NCBI GenBank assembly: GCA_013695145.1
Contig: JACDBB010000170.1
Coordinates: 1 to 40,912, forward strand
Reading direction: 5' to 3'
DNA length: 40,912 nucleotides
From: Euzebyales bacterium
GTDB lineage: Bacteria > Actinomycetota > Nitriliruptoria > Euzebyales > Egibacteraceae
The notes under the pieces are model-generated. The model was not told the origin of the DNA. It searched no databases and worked only from the letters and a program-made list of their open reading frames with translations. Positions 7,745-14,350 of this stretch are shown here, piece after piece (the first letter of the stretch is position 1; the number at the start of each line of letters is the position of its first letter). Position numbers and translations under genes: made by a program.

Positions 7745-8475
7745 AGGTCGCTGTGGTCGGCAAGGGCGGGGCGGGAAAGACAACGACCGCCGCGGTCGTC
7801 GCCCGCACCCTGAGCCGCCTCGGCGGGCCGGTCGTGGCGCTGGACTGCGACACGAACGCGAACCTCGGCCTGTCCCTCGGCTTGGGCTGGGACGCCACTG
7901 ACGAGCTCGCCGACCTGCGCTCGGACCTGGCCGAGGGCGAGGTCGAGCACGAGCCGACCTGGTCCGGCCTGGTCGCCCGCTTCGGCTCCGACGCGCCCGA
8001 CGGCGTGCGCCTGGCAGTGGTGAACCGCATCGAGGACCCCGAGCCCGGGTGACCCTGATGCGGGATCTCCCCCGAGCAGTTGCTCGGATCCGGTGACATC
8101 GGCGCGACGAGTGTCGTGGCGGACCTCGAGGCGGGCCTGGGGACGCTGACGCGCATGGGCGACACGCCGATCGACGTGGTGCTGCTCGTCGTCGAGCCGT
8201 CGGCCAAGTCCGTCGAGGTGGGTCGCCGCGCGGTCGCGCTGCTGGAGGGACGTCCGGTCGGGCGGCTGATCGTGGTGGGCAACAAGGTCGCCGGCGAGGA
8301 GGACGTCGAGCGGCTGCGGGAGGCCTTCGGCGACCACGAGCTGGTCGTCGTCCCCGACGACCAGGCCGTCCGCGCCGCGGACCGGGCGGGCGACAGCCCC
8401 CTCGACCACGCGCCCGGCTGCCCAGCCGTGGCGGCGCTCACCACCCTGGCGGAGCGGCTCGCCGCCGCCTCCTGA
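7741..8475 (+). CDS. CooC-type ATPase, putative selenoprotein with two Sec (UPU motif)
   Basis: Read through two in-frame TGA codons, this is a 244-residue CooC-type ATPase. It has Walker A VVGKGGAGKTT near residue 6, the LDCDTNANLGLSLGLG switch, then EPG-TGA-P-TGA-CGISPEQLL, VVADLEAGLGTL and VVGNKVAGEED. The TGAs are codons 104 and 106. The paralogue at 8948-9706 has Cys103/Cys105 (GCTCSGH) and that at 19315-20127 has Cys108/Cys110 (GCMCAAH) at the same place. In CooC1 of Carboxydothermus a CxC pair at the dimer interface binds nickel or zinc. Both TGAs therefore replace the metal-ligand cysteines, while the third frame-internal Cys (TGC, codon 107) is normal. The downstream half keeps the frame and the family sequence. 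Selenocysteine decoding is the best explanation; a pseudogene with two nonsense mutations is the alternative. No sel genes are in the window. Confidence 0.75.
8062..8091 (+). promoter_or_regulatory. Candidate bacterial SECIS stem-loop
   Basis: Directly after the TGA-TGC there is an upper stem CCGAGC / GCTCGG (8072-8077 with 8082-8087) capped by the tetraloop AGTT, with G as second loop base. A lower stem GGAT/ATCC (8063-8066 with 8088-8091) is separated by a 5-nt bulge on the 5' side. The loop lies 20-23 nt after the second TGA and 26-29 nt after the first. This is inside the distance range known for bacterial SECIS elements, which favour a G among the first two loop bases. The structure is drawn by eye; folding energy was not computed. 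Confidence 0.6.
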
Positions 8476-8482
8476 AGCGGCG

Positions 8483-8579
8483 ATTCACGAGTCAGCATGT
8501 CATGACCATCGCTGCGCGATGGCCACAACCGGGGGTTGTGAGAATCGCCCTCGCAAGCTCGGGCGCATTCACGAGTCAG
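8483..8579. repeat. REP-like element, copy A
   Basis: Bounded by identical 13-bp direct repeats ATTCACGAGTCAG (8483-8495 and 8567-8579). Inside are three hairpins: CCATCGC-TGC-GCGATGG (8506-8522), CACAACC-GGG-GGTTGTG (8524-8540), and a longer imperfect one from GAATCGCCC to GGGCGCATTC. A second copy lies at 8857-8951. No open frame of note. It starts just after the selenoprotein-candidate gene ends. Confidence 0.75.
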
Positions 8580-8713
8580 CAGGTCATGGGGGCTGGGCGC
8601 CCCACCCGGATGATGAGAATGGGGGTGGCGCCGTGCCAGACGTGGGTCGCCTGTCGTGCGGCGGGCCTGCCACATTCCGGCCGGCGCCTGCGCGAGTTTG
8701 CCCCGCCGGCGGG

Positions 8714-8747
8714 GGCGTTCTCACGCAGGCGGAGGGTGAGAATCGCC
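8714..8747. repeat. Hairpin with the GTGAGAATCGCC motif
   Basis: GGCGTTCTCAC (8714-8724) pairs with GTGAGAATCGCC (8736-8747) with one bulged base. The same GTGAGAATCGCC occurs inside both REP-like copies (8538-8549 and 8910-8921), so this hairpin is a related fragment. The surrounding stretch 8580-8713 has no gene that I can support. Confidence 0.55.
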
Positions 8748-8769
8748 TGTCGCAGGTCGCAGGCTGGTC

Positions 8770-8823
8770 CGACACTGTGTCGGAACAGCCACGCATAGCG
8801 CAGGAATCTCGACACGGTGTCGA
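8770..8823. repeat. Two CGACACNGTGTCG palindromes, paired
   Basis: CGACACTGTGTCG at 8770-8782 and CGACACGGTGTCG at 8810-8822 (extended to a 15-bp palindrome, 8809-8823), spaced 40 bp apart. The same 40-bp spacing is seen in the tandem repeat at 27378-27564. Read on the minus strand, the unit resembles the palindrome-plus-GC-stem arrangement at 6885. Confidence 0.65.
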
Positions 8824-8856
8824 CCCCGGCGGGCTCGCCCCTGGGTGCTCAGGGCC

Positions 8857-8951
8857 ATTCACGTGTCAGGTTCCATGGCCATCGCTGCGCGATGGCCACA
8901 CCCAAGATTGTGAGAATCGCCCTCGCAAGCTCGGGCGCATTCACGTATCAG
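8857..8951. repeat. REP-like element, copy B
   Basis: Second copy of the 8483-8579 element. It shares CCATCGCTGCGCGATGGCCACA and the whole stretch from TTGTGAGAATCGCC to the closing ATTCACG. Flanking direct repeats are ATTCACGTGTCAG (8857-8869) and ATTCACGTATCAG (8939-8951). The right one contains the stop codon of the minus-strand ATPase gene, so the element ends inside that gene and may shape its 3' end. Confidence 0.75.
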
Positions 8952-9706
8952 ACCGCGACGCGGCCCGCCCCCTCGAGCGCATCGAGAACCCCGCCCACCA
9001 GAGCGCGCAGCTCGGCGTCCACGCCGCCGGCGTCACCGCCGTCGCGGTCGGAGCGAGCCACCCCGGCCCGGTAGGGCAGCACGCCGATCAGCTCGATGCC
9101 GTGCTCGGCCGCCGCCGCGCGCAGGAACGCGGCGTCGTCCTCCCCGCGCGACTTGTTGCCGAGACCGACCGTCCGGGGGATGCCCAGCTCCTCGGCGAGC
9201 GCCGCGGTGCGGACGGCGGTGACGACCGACTTGCGGCTGGGCTCCATCACCATGACGAGCGCGTCGACGTGCGCCAGCGTCCCGCCCGAGCGGCTGAGGT
9301 GCTCCAGGCCGGCCTCCATATCGACGATCGTGGTGTCCGCGCGAGCGTCGAGGACCTCGCCGAGCAGCGTCCGGACGGTCGCGTGCCCCGAGCAGGTGCA
9401 CCCGGCGCCGGCCTCCACCACACGGATCGCCGACAGCAGCGTCACGCCGGCCGGCGTGTGGCGGCCGAACTCGTCGATCAGCCCACCGACGGTGTGGTCG
9501 CCGCCCGAGCCGACGATCACCGACCGGGGGAGGACGGGGACGGCGTCGGTCTCCGCGAGCGTGAGGCCGAGGGAGAGGCCGAGGTTGGGATTGGAGTCCG
9601 TGTCGATGGCGACGACGCGGGCCCCGCGCTCACGGTACGCGCGAGCGACCAGCGCGGCGACGGTCGTCTTCCCGACGCCGCCCTTGCCGACGATGCCGAG
9701 CTTCAT
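8948..9706 (-). CDS. CooC-type ATPase with intact CxC metal motif
   Basis: A 252-residue SIMIBI ATPase of the CooC group. It has deviant Walker A VGKGGVGKTT near residue 6, IDTDSNPNLGLSLGL, Cys103-Thr-Cys105 in AGAGCTCSGHAT, VDMEAGLEHLSR (switch II/Walker B-like) and LGNKSRGE (nucleotide base recognition). CooC proteins load nickel into CO dehydrogenase; this one sits in a hydrogenase island with no CODH gene in sight, so a role in hydrogenase nickel or complex assembly is inferred. ATG 9706 follows AGGAG. It is divergent from the small membrane-protein operon at 9816 across a dyad-rich promoter region. Confidence 0.87.
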   Translation of the reverse strand: MKLGIVGKGGVGKTTVAALVARAYRERGARVVAIDTDSNPNLGLSLGLTLAETDAVPVLPRSVIVGSGGDHTVGGLIDEFGRHTPAGVTLLSAIRVVEAGAGCTCSGHATVRTLLGEVLDARADTTIVDMEAGLEHLSRSGGTLAHVDALVMVMEPSRKSVVTAVRTAALAEELGIPRTVGLGNKSRGEDDAAFLRAAAAEHGIELIGVLPYRAGVARSDRDGGDAGGVDAELRALVGGVLDALEGAGRVAV

Positions 9707-9748
9707 CCTGGGCTCCTGTTCGTTTGAGCGGCACCCCGCCGGCCAAAA

Positions 9749-9784
9749 CTAGTGGCGAAGCGCATCTAGATGTGCGCACACTAG
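9749..9784. promoter_or_regulatory. Nested dyad in the 9707-9815 divergent promoter
   Basis: CTAGTG (9749-9754) and CACTAG (9779-9784) form an outer inverted repeat around a perfect 10-bp palindrome CATCTAGATG (9763-9772), itself flanked by CGCA/TGCG-like arms. Centres nearly coincide (9766.5 and 9767.5). The position between two divergent hydrogenase-island operons and the symmetry suggest a regulator binding site, possibly for the PadR or winged-helix protein encoded at 18552-19318. Confidence 0.45.
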
Positions 9785-9815
9785 CGGCATCGAGCAGCAG
9801 AAGAAAGGGTCGCCC

Positions 9816-10064
9816 ATGGTGTTGTGGTGGATCGCCAACGTGCTCGTCCTGGTCGCCGTCGTGCCCCTCGTGGTCTACTTGGCGCAGCGGGTCATCGACG
9901 CCGCGAACGAGATCTCCCGCTACGCCGACGACATCCTCACCCACGGCGTCGGGCTCACGGCGGCGCTCGAGCCGCTGCCGGCGCTCCAGGAGACCAACAG
10001 CCTGGTCGGCACCGCGACCGGTCACGCCGTCCGCTACGTCACCGCCCTCGAGCGCATCGTCTAG
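9816..10064 (+). CDS. Small single-span membrane protein, hydrogenase-associated
   Basis: An 82-residue protein with one N-terminal hydrophobic helix (about residues 2-23, starting VLWWIANVLVL), then an amphipathic helical region ending TNSLVGTATGHAVRYVTALE. The C-terminal half resembles that of the 84-residue protein at 17755 (TNATVGRIVAAATDARVTLE), so the two belong to one small family on either side of the hydrogenase genes. ATG 9816 follows AAAGGG. It is the first of four co-directional genes. Function is not known; a membrane tether for the soluble-looking hydrogenase is a guess from topology and context. Confidence 0.7.
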   Translation: MVLWWIANVLVLVAVVPLVVYLAQRVIDAANEISRYADDILTHGVGLTAALEPLPALQETNSLVGTATGHAVRYVTALERIV

Positions 10065-10074
10065 GAGGAACGCC

Positions 10075-10335
10075 TTGCCTGCCGCGGCCATCGTCACGAT
10101 CATCCTCGCCGGGCTCATCGTGCTCGCGCTCGCCTTCTACCTGACGTGGGTCGTCGTCATCCTCCACCGCGTCGAGGACACCCTCGGCAAGGTGACGTTC
10201 GGGGTGCGGGCGATCGCGCACCGGACCGACCCCATCAACACGACCGTCGCGGAGATGAACGCCAACCTCCACGCCGTCGCCGACGCGCTGGAGGGCATCG
10301 TGGAGAAGGCGTCGACGCCCGCGGCCGTCCGTTAA
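10075..10335 (+). CDS. Small single-span membrane protein, paralogue of 18281-18559
   Basis: An 86-residue protein starting with TTG, which is decided by a perfect AGGAGG six bases upstream (10063-10068). One hydrophobic helix (about residues 4-27) precedes a conserved segment LGKVTFGVRAIAHRTDPI and a helical tail. The protein at 18281 has LAKVSFGVRAIETQCAPI at the same place, a clear paralogue. It lies 10 bp after the previous small membrane gene. No known domain is recognised. Confidence 0.72.
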   Translation: MPAAAIVTIILAGLIVLALAFYLTWVVVILHRVEDTLGKVTFGVRAIAHRTDPINTTVAEMNANLHAVADALEGIVEKASTPAAVR

Positions 10336-10358
10336 CGCTAGCCCCGGAGGGGGAAGCC

Positions 10359-10538
10359 ATGCCTGTCGAGTTCCGCTGCGCCGACGTCGGCGTCGCCTGC
10401 CGCGCCGCCACGACCGCGGACACCCCCGAGGAGCTCGTGGCGAAGGTCGCCGAGCACGCGAAGACCAAGCACGGGGTCGAGCTGAACCAGACGCTCATCG
10501 ACTACGCCGTGACCGAGGTTCGCTCGAGCGAGGGCTGA
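10359..10538 (+). CDS. DUF1059-like small protein
   Basis: A 59-residue protein, MPVEFRCADVGVACRA..., with the pattern of the DUF1059 family: a short beta segment with FxCxxxGxxC, then a helix rich in Glu/Ala/Lys around EELVAKVAEHAKTKHGVE. Function of the family is unknown. The start is fixed by GGAGGGGG directly upstream. It sits between the small membrane proteins and the NifU-like gene, so it is part of the hydrogenase accessory operon. Confidence 0.75.
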   Translation: MPVEFRCADVGVACRAATTADTPEELVAKVAEHAKTKHGVELNQTLIDYAVTEVRSSEG

Positions 10539-10540
10539 GC

Positions 10541-11065
10541 GTGCCGGCCCCCGCCCTCGACGAGCTGCTCGATCGGCTCGAGGCCCTGCTCGCGCGCCTC
10601 TCGGAACTGGACGCGCCGGTGCGCGACGAGGTGTTCGAGCTGCTCGACGGCATCGACCTGCTCCACCGCACCGCGCTCGGGCATCTTGGCGACGCGCTGG
10701 GCGGTGACGCGGTCGAGCGGCTGGGGACGGCCCATCCCGCGATCGCCTGGCTCTTCGACGCCTACGCGGTCGGGGTCGACGAGCGCGCCGCCGCGGACGC
10801 GGCGCTCGAGGAGATCCGCCCGTACATCCACTCCCACGGCGGCGACGTCCAGGTGCTCGGGGTCGACCAGGGCATCGTGCGGCTGCGGATGAGCGGGGCA
10901 TGCTCGGGGTGCACCGCGTCCGCGGAGACGCTGCGAGACGGCATCCTCGAGGCGTTGCGCGAGCACTTCCTCGGCTTCGTCGACGTCGACGTGGAGGAGG
11001 ACCACGCGGCGCCGCACCCGCCGCCGGGCCCCTCGCTGGTGCAGATCACCGCCCGCCCGGGTTGA
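10541..11065 (+). CDS. NifU C-terminal domain protein
   Basis: A 174-residue protein. Its second half (from about residue 85) is a NifU-like domain: EIRPYIHSHGGDVQVLGVD, then MSGACSGCTASAETLRDGI with the CxxC that binds a transient Fe-S cluster. The N-terminal 80 residues are helical and unrecognised, a layout seen in hydrogenase-linked NifU-like proteins. The likely role is Fe-S cluster supply to the hydrogenase small subunit. GTG 10541 lies 3 nt after the previous stop. Its 3' end overlaps the convergent protease gene by 20 bp. Confidence 0.85.
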   Translation: MPAPALDELLDRLEALLARLSELDAPVRDEVFELLDGIDLLHRTALGHLGDALGGDAVERLGTAHPAIAWLFDAYAVGVDERAAADAALEEIRPYIHSHGGDVQVLGVDQGIVRLRMSGACSGCTASAETLRDGILEALREHFLGFVDVDVEEDHAAPHPPPGPSLVQITARPG

Positions 11066-11558
11066 GCCACTCGATCCCCATCCCGGTGACGACCGCGCGC
11101 ACCTCGACGAGCGCCCGAGCGACACCGCGGGTCACCGCGTCGGACAGGCCCTGGCCGACCGCGTCCGCATCCTCTGGCTGGCAGCCGACCATGATCGTCC
11201 GGGCGGGCAGCACCCCCATCGCCGCGACGAGCATCAGCGCCCGCTCCGGGTTCGCGTAGTGCATGTCGGCGAGGTGGTCGCGGCGCTCGAGCACCCCGAG
11301 GGCGGTGACGTCGAGGACGTCCGGTTCCAGCACCACGACCGTGCCCGGGGCGCGCCCGAGGTCCAGCGCATCGACCACGACCAGCCCGTCCGCCGGCTCG
11401 GCCAGCAGCGCCTGGACCAGGTGGATCCCGCCGATGTTGACGTCGAGGACCTCGACGCCGGCGGGCACCCCCGCCGCGTGGAGCTTGTGGACCACGGCGA
11501 TCCCGAAGCCGTCGTCCGCCCGAAGGACGTTGCCGAACCCTGCGACGATGACCCGCAC
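11046..11558 (-). CDS. [NiFe]-hydrogenase maturation protease
   Basis: A 170-residue M52-family endopeptidase that cleaves the C-terminal extension of the hydrogenase large subunit once nickel is in place. Motifs: VAGFGNVLRADDGFGIAVV near the N-terminus, VVVDALDLG in the middle and the histidine in RRDHLADMHYANP. Together these supply the three nickel-sensing metal ligands known from HybD. GTG 11558 is the start; the divergent TPR gene begins only 23 bp away, so the two promoters must overlap. Its substrate is most likely the large subunit encoded at 14337-16238. Confidence 0.9.
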   Translation of the reverse strand: MRVIVAGFGNVLRADDGFGIAVVHKLHAAGVPAGVEVLDVNIGGIHLVQALLAEPADGLVVVDALDLGRAPGTVVVLEPDVLDVTALGVLERRDHLADMHYANPERALMLVAAMGVLPARTIMVGCQPEDADAVGQGLSDAVTRGVARALVEVRAVVTGMGIEWLNPGGR

Positions 11559-11581
11559 GCCACGAAGGATACGGACTCCGG

Positions 11582-12811
11582 ATGGAACGCCTCGACGACG
11601 CGCTGGCCGACCTCCGCTCCCGGGTGCGCCGGTACGAACCGGAGCGCTACCCCGTGCAGCACGCGACGGCGCGCTTCCACCTCGGCGCCGCCCTCCTGCA
11701 GGACGGGCGAGCGGCCGCCGCCGCGGCGGAGCTCAGCGCGGCGGTGGCGGGGTTCCGGGCGGCCGGGATGGCCGTCGAGCACGCCAAGGCGACGATGATG
11801 CTCGGCGTCGCGCTGCGCGAGACCGGTCGCGGCGCGGATGCCGCGCGCGCGTTCTCGGCGGCCGCCGCGGCGTTCGCGGAGCACGAGCAGCGCGGCGAGC
11901 ACGCCGCGGCGCTGCACAACCTCGGCCTCGTCGCCCGCGACGGCGGCGACCTCGACCGGGCGATCGAGGCCTTCACGCAGGCCGTGGAGGGGTTCACGGG
12001 GCTCGGCGAGGCCACCGCCAGGACGTCCGCGAACCGCGAGCTCGGGACGACGCTCCTGGCGGCCGGGCGCCCCGAGGAGGCGGTCGGCGCCCTGCGCCGC
12101 GCCGTGGACGACAGCCCGGGTCGCACCGACGCCGTGGCGTGGGGGGCGGCGGCGAACGCCCTCGGGCTCGCCCTGCTCGCCCTGGCCCGCCACGACGAGG
12201 CCGCCGAGGCGTTCTCCGACGCCGCCACCGCCCACCCGCGCGGCCTGCGACCCGACGGCTATGCGATGGCGAAGGCCAACCTGGCGCTGGCCCATGAGGG
12301 CGCGGGGCGAGCTGCCCACGCCCGGCTGGCGGCGCGGCAGGCGCGCGACACCGACGGTGCGCCGCCGGTCGTGGCGGCGCAGGCGGTCGGGCTCCTCGAG
12401 CGGATCGCGGAGGTCCCCGGCGAGTTGGGGGAGGTGCTGGACGCCGAGGCCGCCGACCGCTGGGCGCCCATCCTCCGCGACGAGCTGGGACGGTGGCTGG
12501 GGATCGACGGCGCCGCGCGCGCCGAGGTCGCCTCAGGATGGATCGCGTGCGTCCTGGCCCGGCGCGGTCGCGCTCCCGACCTGCTCGAAGCCTGGTTCGG
12601 CGTGGCGCTCGAGCAGCCCCCCGCCGACATGGAGGCGCTGCTCACCGCGGTGGTGACCGCCTGGCGCCGGCACGGCGCGCAGGAGCGGGAGCGGTTCCGC
12701 TCGGCGGTCAGCCGAGCGCTGCCCCGCTTCCACCTGCCGCAGTGGCAGCGCCTGCAGCATGCGCTCGAGCGGCTGTCGGCAGCGACCGGCGAGGAGGTCG
12801 AGTGGAGGTAG
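11582..12811 (+). CDS. TPR-repeat protein, hydrogenase-associated
   Basis: A 409-residue alanine-rich protein. Residues about 25-280 consist of helix pairs spaced 34-40 residues with TPR-like A/G/L/A/F patterns (for example ALHNLGLVARDGGDLDRAIE). The last 120 residues form a different helical domain rich in Trp/Arg with no match that I recognise. TPRs mediate protein-protein contact, so it may be an assembly scaffold. The stop overlaps the start of the biotin-ligase-fold gene, which implies a shared transcript. No membrane segment or signal is seen. Confidence 0.8.
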   Translation: MERLDDALADLRSRVRRYEPERYPVQHATARFHLGAALLQDGRAAAAAAELSAAVAGFRAAGMAVEHAKATMMLGVALRETGRGADAARAFSAAAAAFAEHEQRGEHAAALHNLGLVARDGGDLDRAIEAFTQAVEGFTGLGEATARTSANRELGTTLLAAGRPEEAVGALRRAVDDSPGRTDAVAWGAAANALGLALLALARHDEAAEAFSDAATAHPRGLRPDGYAMAKANLALAHEGAGRAAHARLAARQARDTDGAPPVVAAQAVGLLERIAEVPGELGEVLDAEAADRWAPILRDELGRWLGIDGAARAEVASGWIACVLARRGRAPDLLEAWFGVALEQPPADMEALLTAVVTAWRRHGAQERERFRSAVSRALPRFHLPQWQRLQHALERLSAATGEEVEWR

Positions 12812-13620
12812 GGGCGGACCTCACCGCCGAGGCGCTCGCGCCGCTGCTCGGCGACCGCCCGCTGCGGTCGTACCCGGCGTTGCTGTCGACCGAGGCCGAC
12901 GCGCAGGCCTGGGCCAGGGCCGGCGCGCCCCACGGCGGCGTCGTGGTCGCCGACTACCAGGCGTCGCCCCGAGGGCGCGGCGGACTGGTCTGGGAGGTGC
13001 GCCCGGAGCGCGACCTCGCCTTCTCCGTGGTGCTGCGCCCGGCGCTGTCCGCGCAGGACGAGGGGTGGCTGTACCTGGCGACCCTGCGCGCGCTCGCCGA
13101 CGTCCTCGGCCCGAAGGCCGACCTGCACTGGCCCGACGAGCTCCGCGACGGCGAGCGGGTGCTGGGGTGCGCGGGGGTCTTCGCCGAGCTGGGGCCGGAC
13201 CGCCTGGACTGGGCGGTCGCGACCGTCCTCGTCCCGGACGTCAGTGGCCCGCGCGGCGGGCTGCTCGCGCGCCTGCTCGGCGCGATCGACGCGCGTCTCG
13301 CCCAGGACCGCGACGAGGTGCGCGGCGACTACCGCAACCGGTGCGCCACCCTCGGCCGGCACGTCCGGGCGCGCCTGATCCCGATGGGCCCCACCGGCCC
13401 CCAGGTCGCCGGCCTGGCCGTGGACTGCGCGTCCGACGGCGCGCTCGTGCTGCTGACCGCGGCCAAGCGGCGCATCGCGGTCCGACCCCACCATCTCGGG
13501 TTGCTGGAGCCGGCGGACGACACCTCGGGCGACGAGGTCCCCGCCGAGATCACGGCGCTGTCGCGCCTGGGACGGCCGCCGTCGCCTCCAGCGGCTGGAG
13601 ACGGTCCAGCTCCTCGATGA
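12802..13620 (+). CDS. Biotin/lipoate ligase-fold protein, catalytic residues altered
   Basis: A 272-residue protein that follows the BirA catalytic-core plan: a YQASPRGRGGLVW loop (BirA QxGRGRxGRxW), WPDEL (BirA WPNDL), then a small C-terminal domain ending VDCASDGALVLL like the BirA SH3-like domain. The catalytic lysine in BirA's RKLAGI segment is missing (here ERVLGCAGVF), and the GRGRxG loop is degenerate, so biotinylation activity is doubtful. GTG 12802 is decided by GAGGAGG 4-5 nt upstream. Co-transcribed with the TPR gene within the hydrogenase island. Its last 71 bp lie opposite the 3' end of the next, convergent gene. Confidence 0.68.
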   Translation: MEVGADLTAEALAPLLGDRPLRSYPALLSTEADAQAWARAGAPHGGVVVADYQASPRGRGGLVWEVRPERDLAFSVVLRPALSAQDEGWLYLATLRALADVLGPKADLHWPDELRDGERVLGCAGVFAELGPDRLDWAVATVLVPDVSGPRGGLLARLLGAIDARLAQDRDEVRGDYRNRCATLGRHVRARLIPMGPTGPQVAGLAVDCASDGALVLLTAAKRRIAVRPHHLGLLEPADDTSGDEVPAEITALSRLGRPPSPPAAGDGPAPR

Positions 13621-14350
13621 GCGTCCACCACAGCCCCCAGTCGAGGTGGGTCATCCCCTCGCTGGACTCCCCCGCGGCGATCACGAGGCGGAGGCGGTCG
13701 CGTTCGGCGAAGGTGCGCCCCCAACGACCCTCGCGGTCCAGCGTGTCCAGCTCGGCGAGCAGCGCCCGGAGCGCCTCGACGGCCGGGCCGGGCTCGAGAT
13801 GCCCGTCGTTCAGCAGCCCGCGGAGCTGCGCCGCCAGGTCCAGGACCTGCGCGCGGCGCACCTCGGCGCGGACGAGGTCGACGAGCGTGCCCATGGCGGC
13901 ATCGGCCTGCGGCGACAGCCCGTCCACCGGGTCGGTCAGGACGGGTTCGACCTCGACGGTCACGACCCTGGGCGGGAGGACGCCGAGCCCGTTCGCGACG
14001 TCCAGCAGGATGCGGATCGACACGTAGCCCTGGACCGCGTCCGAGACCGCCCCGTGCACGTCGGCGGGCGTCAGGGCCTCGGGGACGACGCGACGGCGCT
14101 CGACCGTCCCGGGCGGCCGGCCGCGCGCCTCGGCCCCCACGACCACGAGGGTGTGGACGGCCAGGTCCTCCAGGCGCTGGGCGACCGCCACGGCTCCGTA
14201 GTGGAGCTCCTCGGCGGCGGCGCCGGGGCCGAGGTCGCCGAGGAGATCGACGACGCGGCGGCCGACGTCGAGATCACCCTGGTACAGCTGCCCCACGCCG
14301 CCGACGAGGACGTCGATCCTGTGGTGGTCGCCGTCGTCAGTCAGCGCCAC
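13550..14350 (-). CDS. Degenerate M52 protease-like protein with C-terminal helical domain
   Basis: A 266-residue protein. Its first 150 residues align by eye with the maturation protease at 11046-11558: VLVGGVGQLYQGDLDVGRRV against VAGFGNVLRADDGFGIAVV, and VVVGAEARGRPPG against VVVDALDLGRAPG. The central Asp and the later His metal ligands are lost, so it is probably not an active nickel-dependent protease. A unique helical domain follows. GTG 14350 overlaps the end of the large-subunit gene by 14 bp, so it is the third gene of the structural operon. It could be a large-subunit chaperone. Its end overlaps the convergent ligase-fold gene by 71 bp. Confidence 0.68.
   Translation of the reverse strand: MALTDDGDHHRIDVLVGGVGQLYQGDLDVGRRVVDLLGDLGPGAAAEELHYGAVAVAQRLEDLAVHTLVVVGAEARGRPPGTVERRRVVPEALTPADVHGAVSDAVQGYVSIRILLDVANGLGVLPPRVVTVEVEPVLTDPVDGLSPQADAAMGTLVDLVRAEVRRAQVLDLAAQLRGLLNDGHLEPGPAVEALRALLAELDTLDREGRWGRTFAERDRLRLVIAAGESSEGMTHLDWGLWWTLIEELDRLQPLEATAAVPGATAP

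Noticed and set aside
7741-8475. Two separate short genes (7741-8052 and 8080-8475) or a simple pseudogene
   Set aside because: Both halves are in one frame and together make one family-length protein. The only breaks are two TGAs at the aligned cysteine positions. A start at 8080 has no ribosome binding site and would encode half a domain. The pseudogene reading is kept only as the alternative.
8483-8951. CRISPR-like repeats (13-bp ATTCACG..TCAG four times)
   Set aside because: The segments between the repeats are themselves homologous rather than unique, and there are no cas genes.
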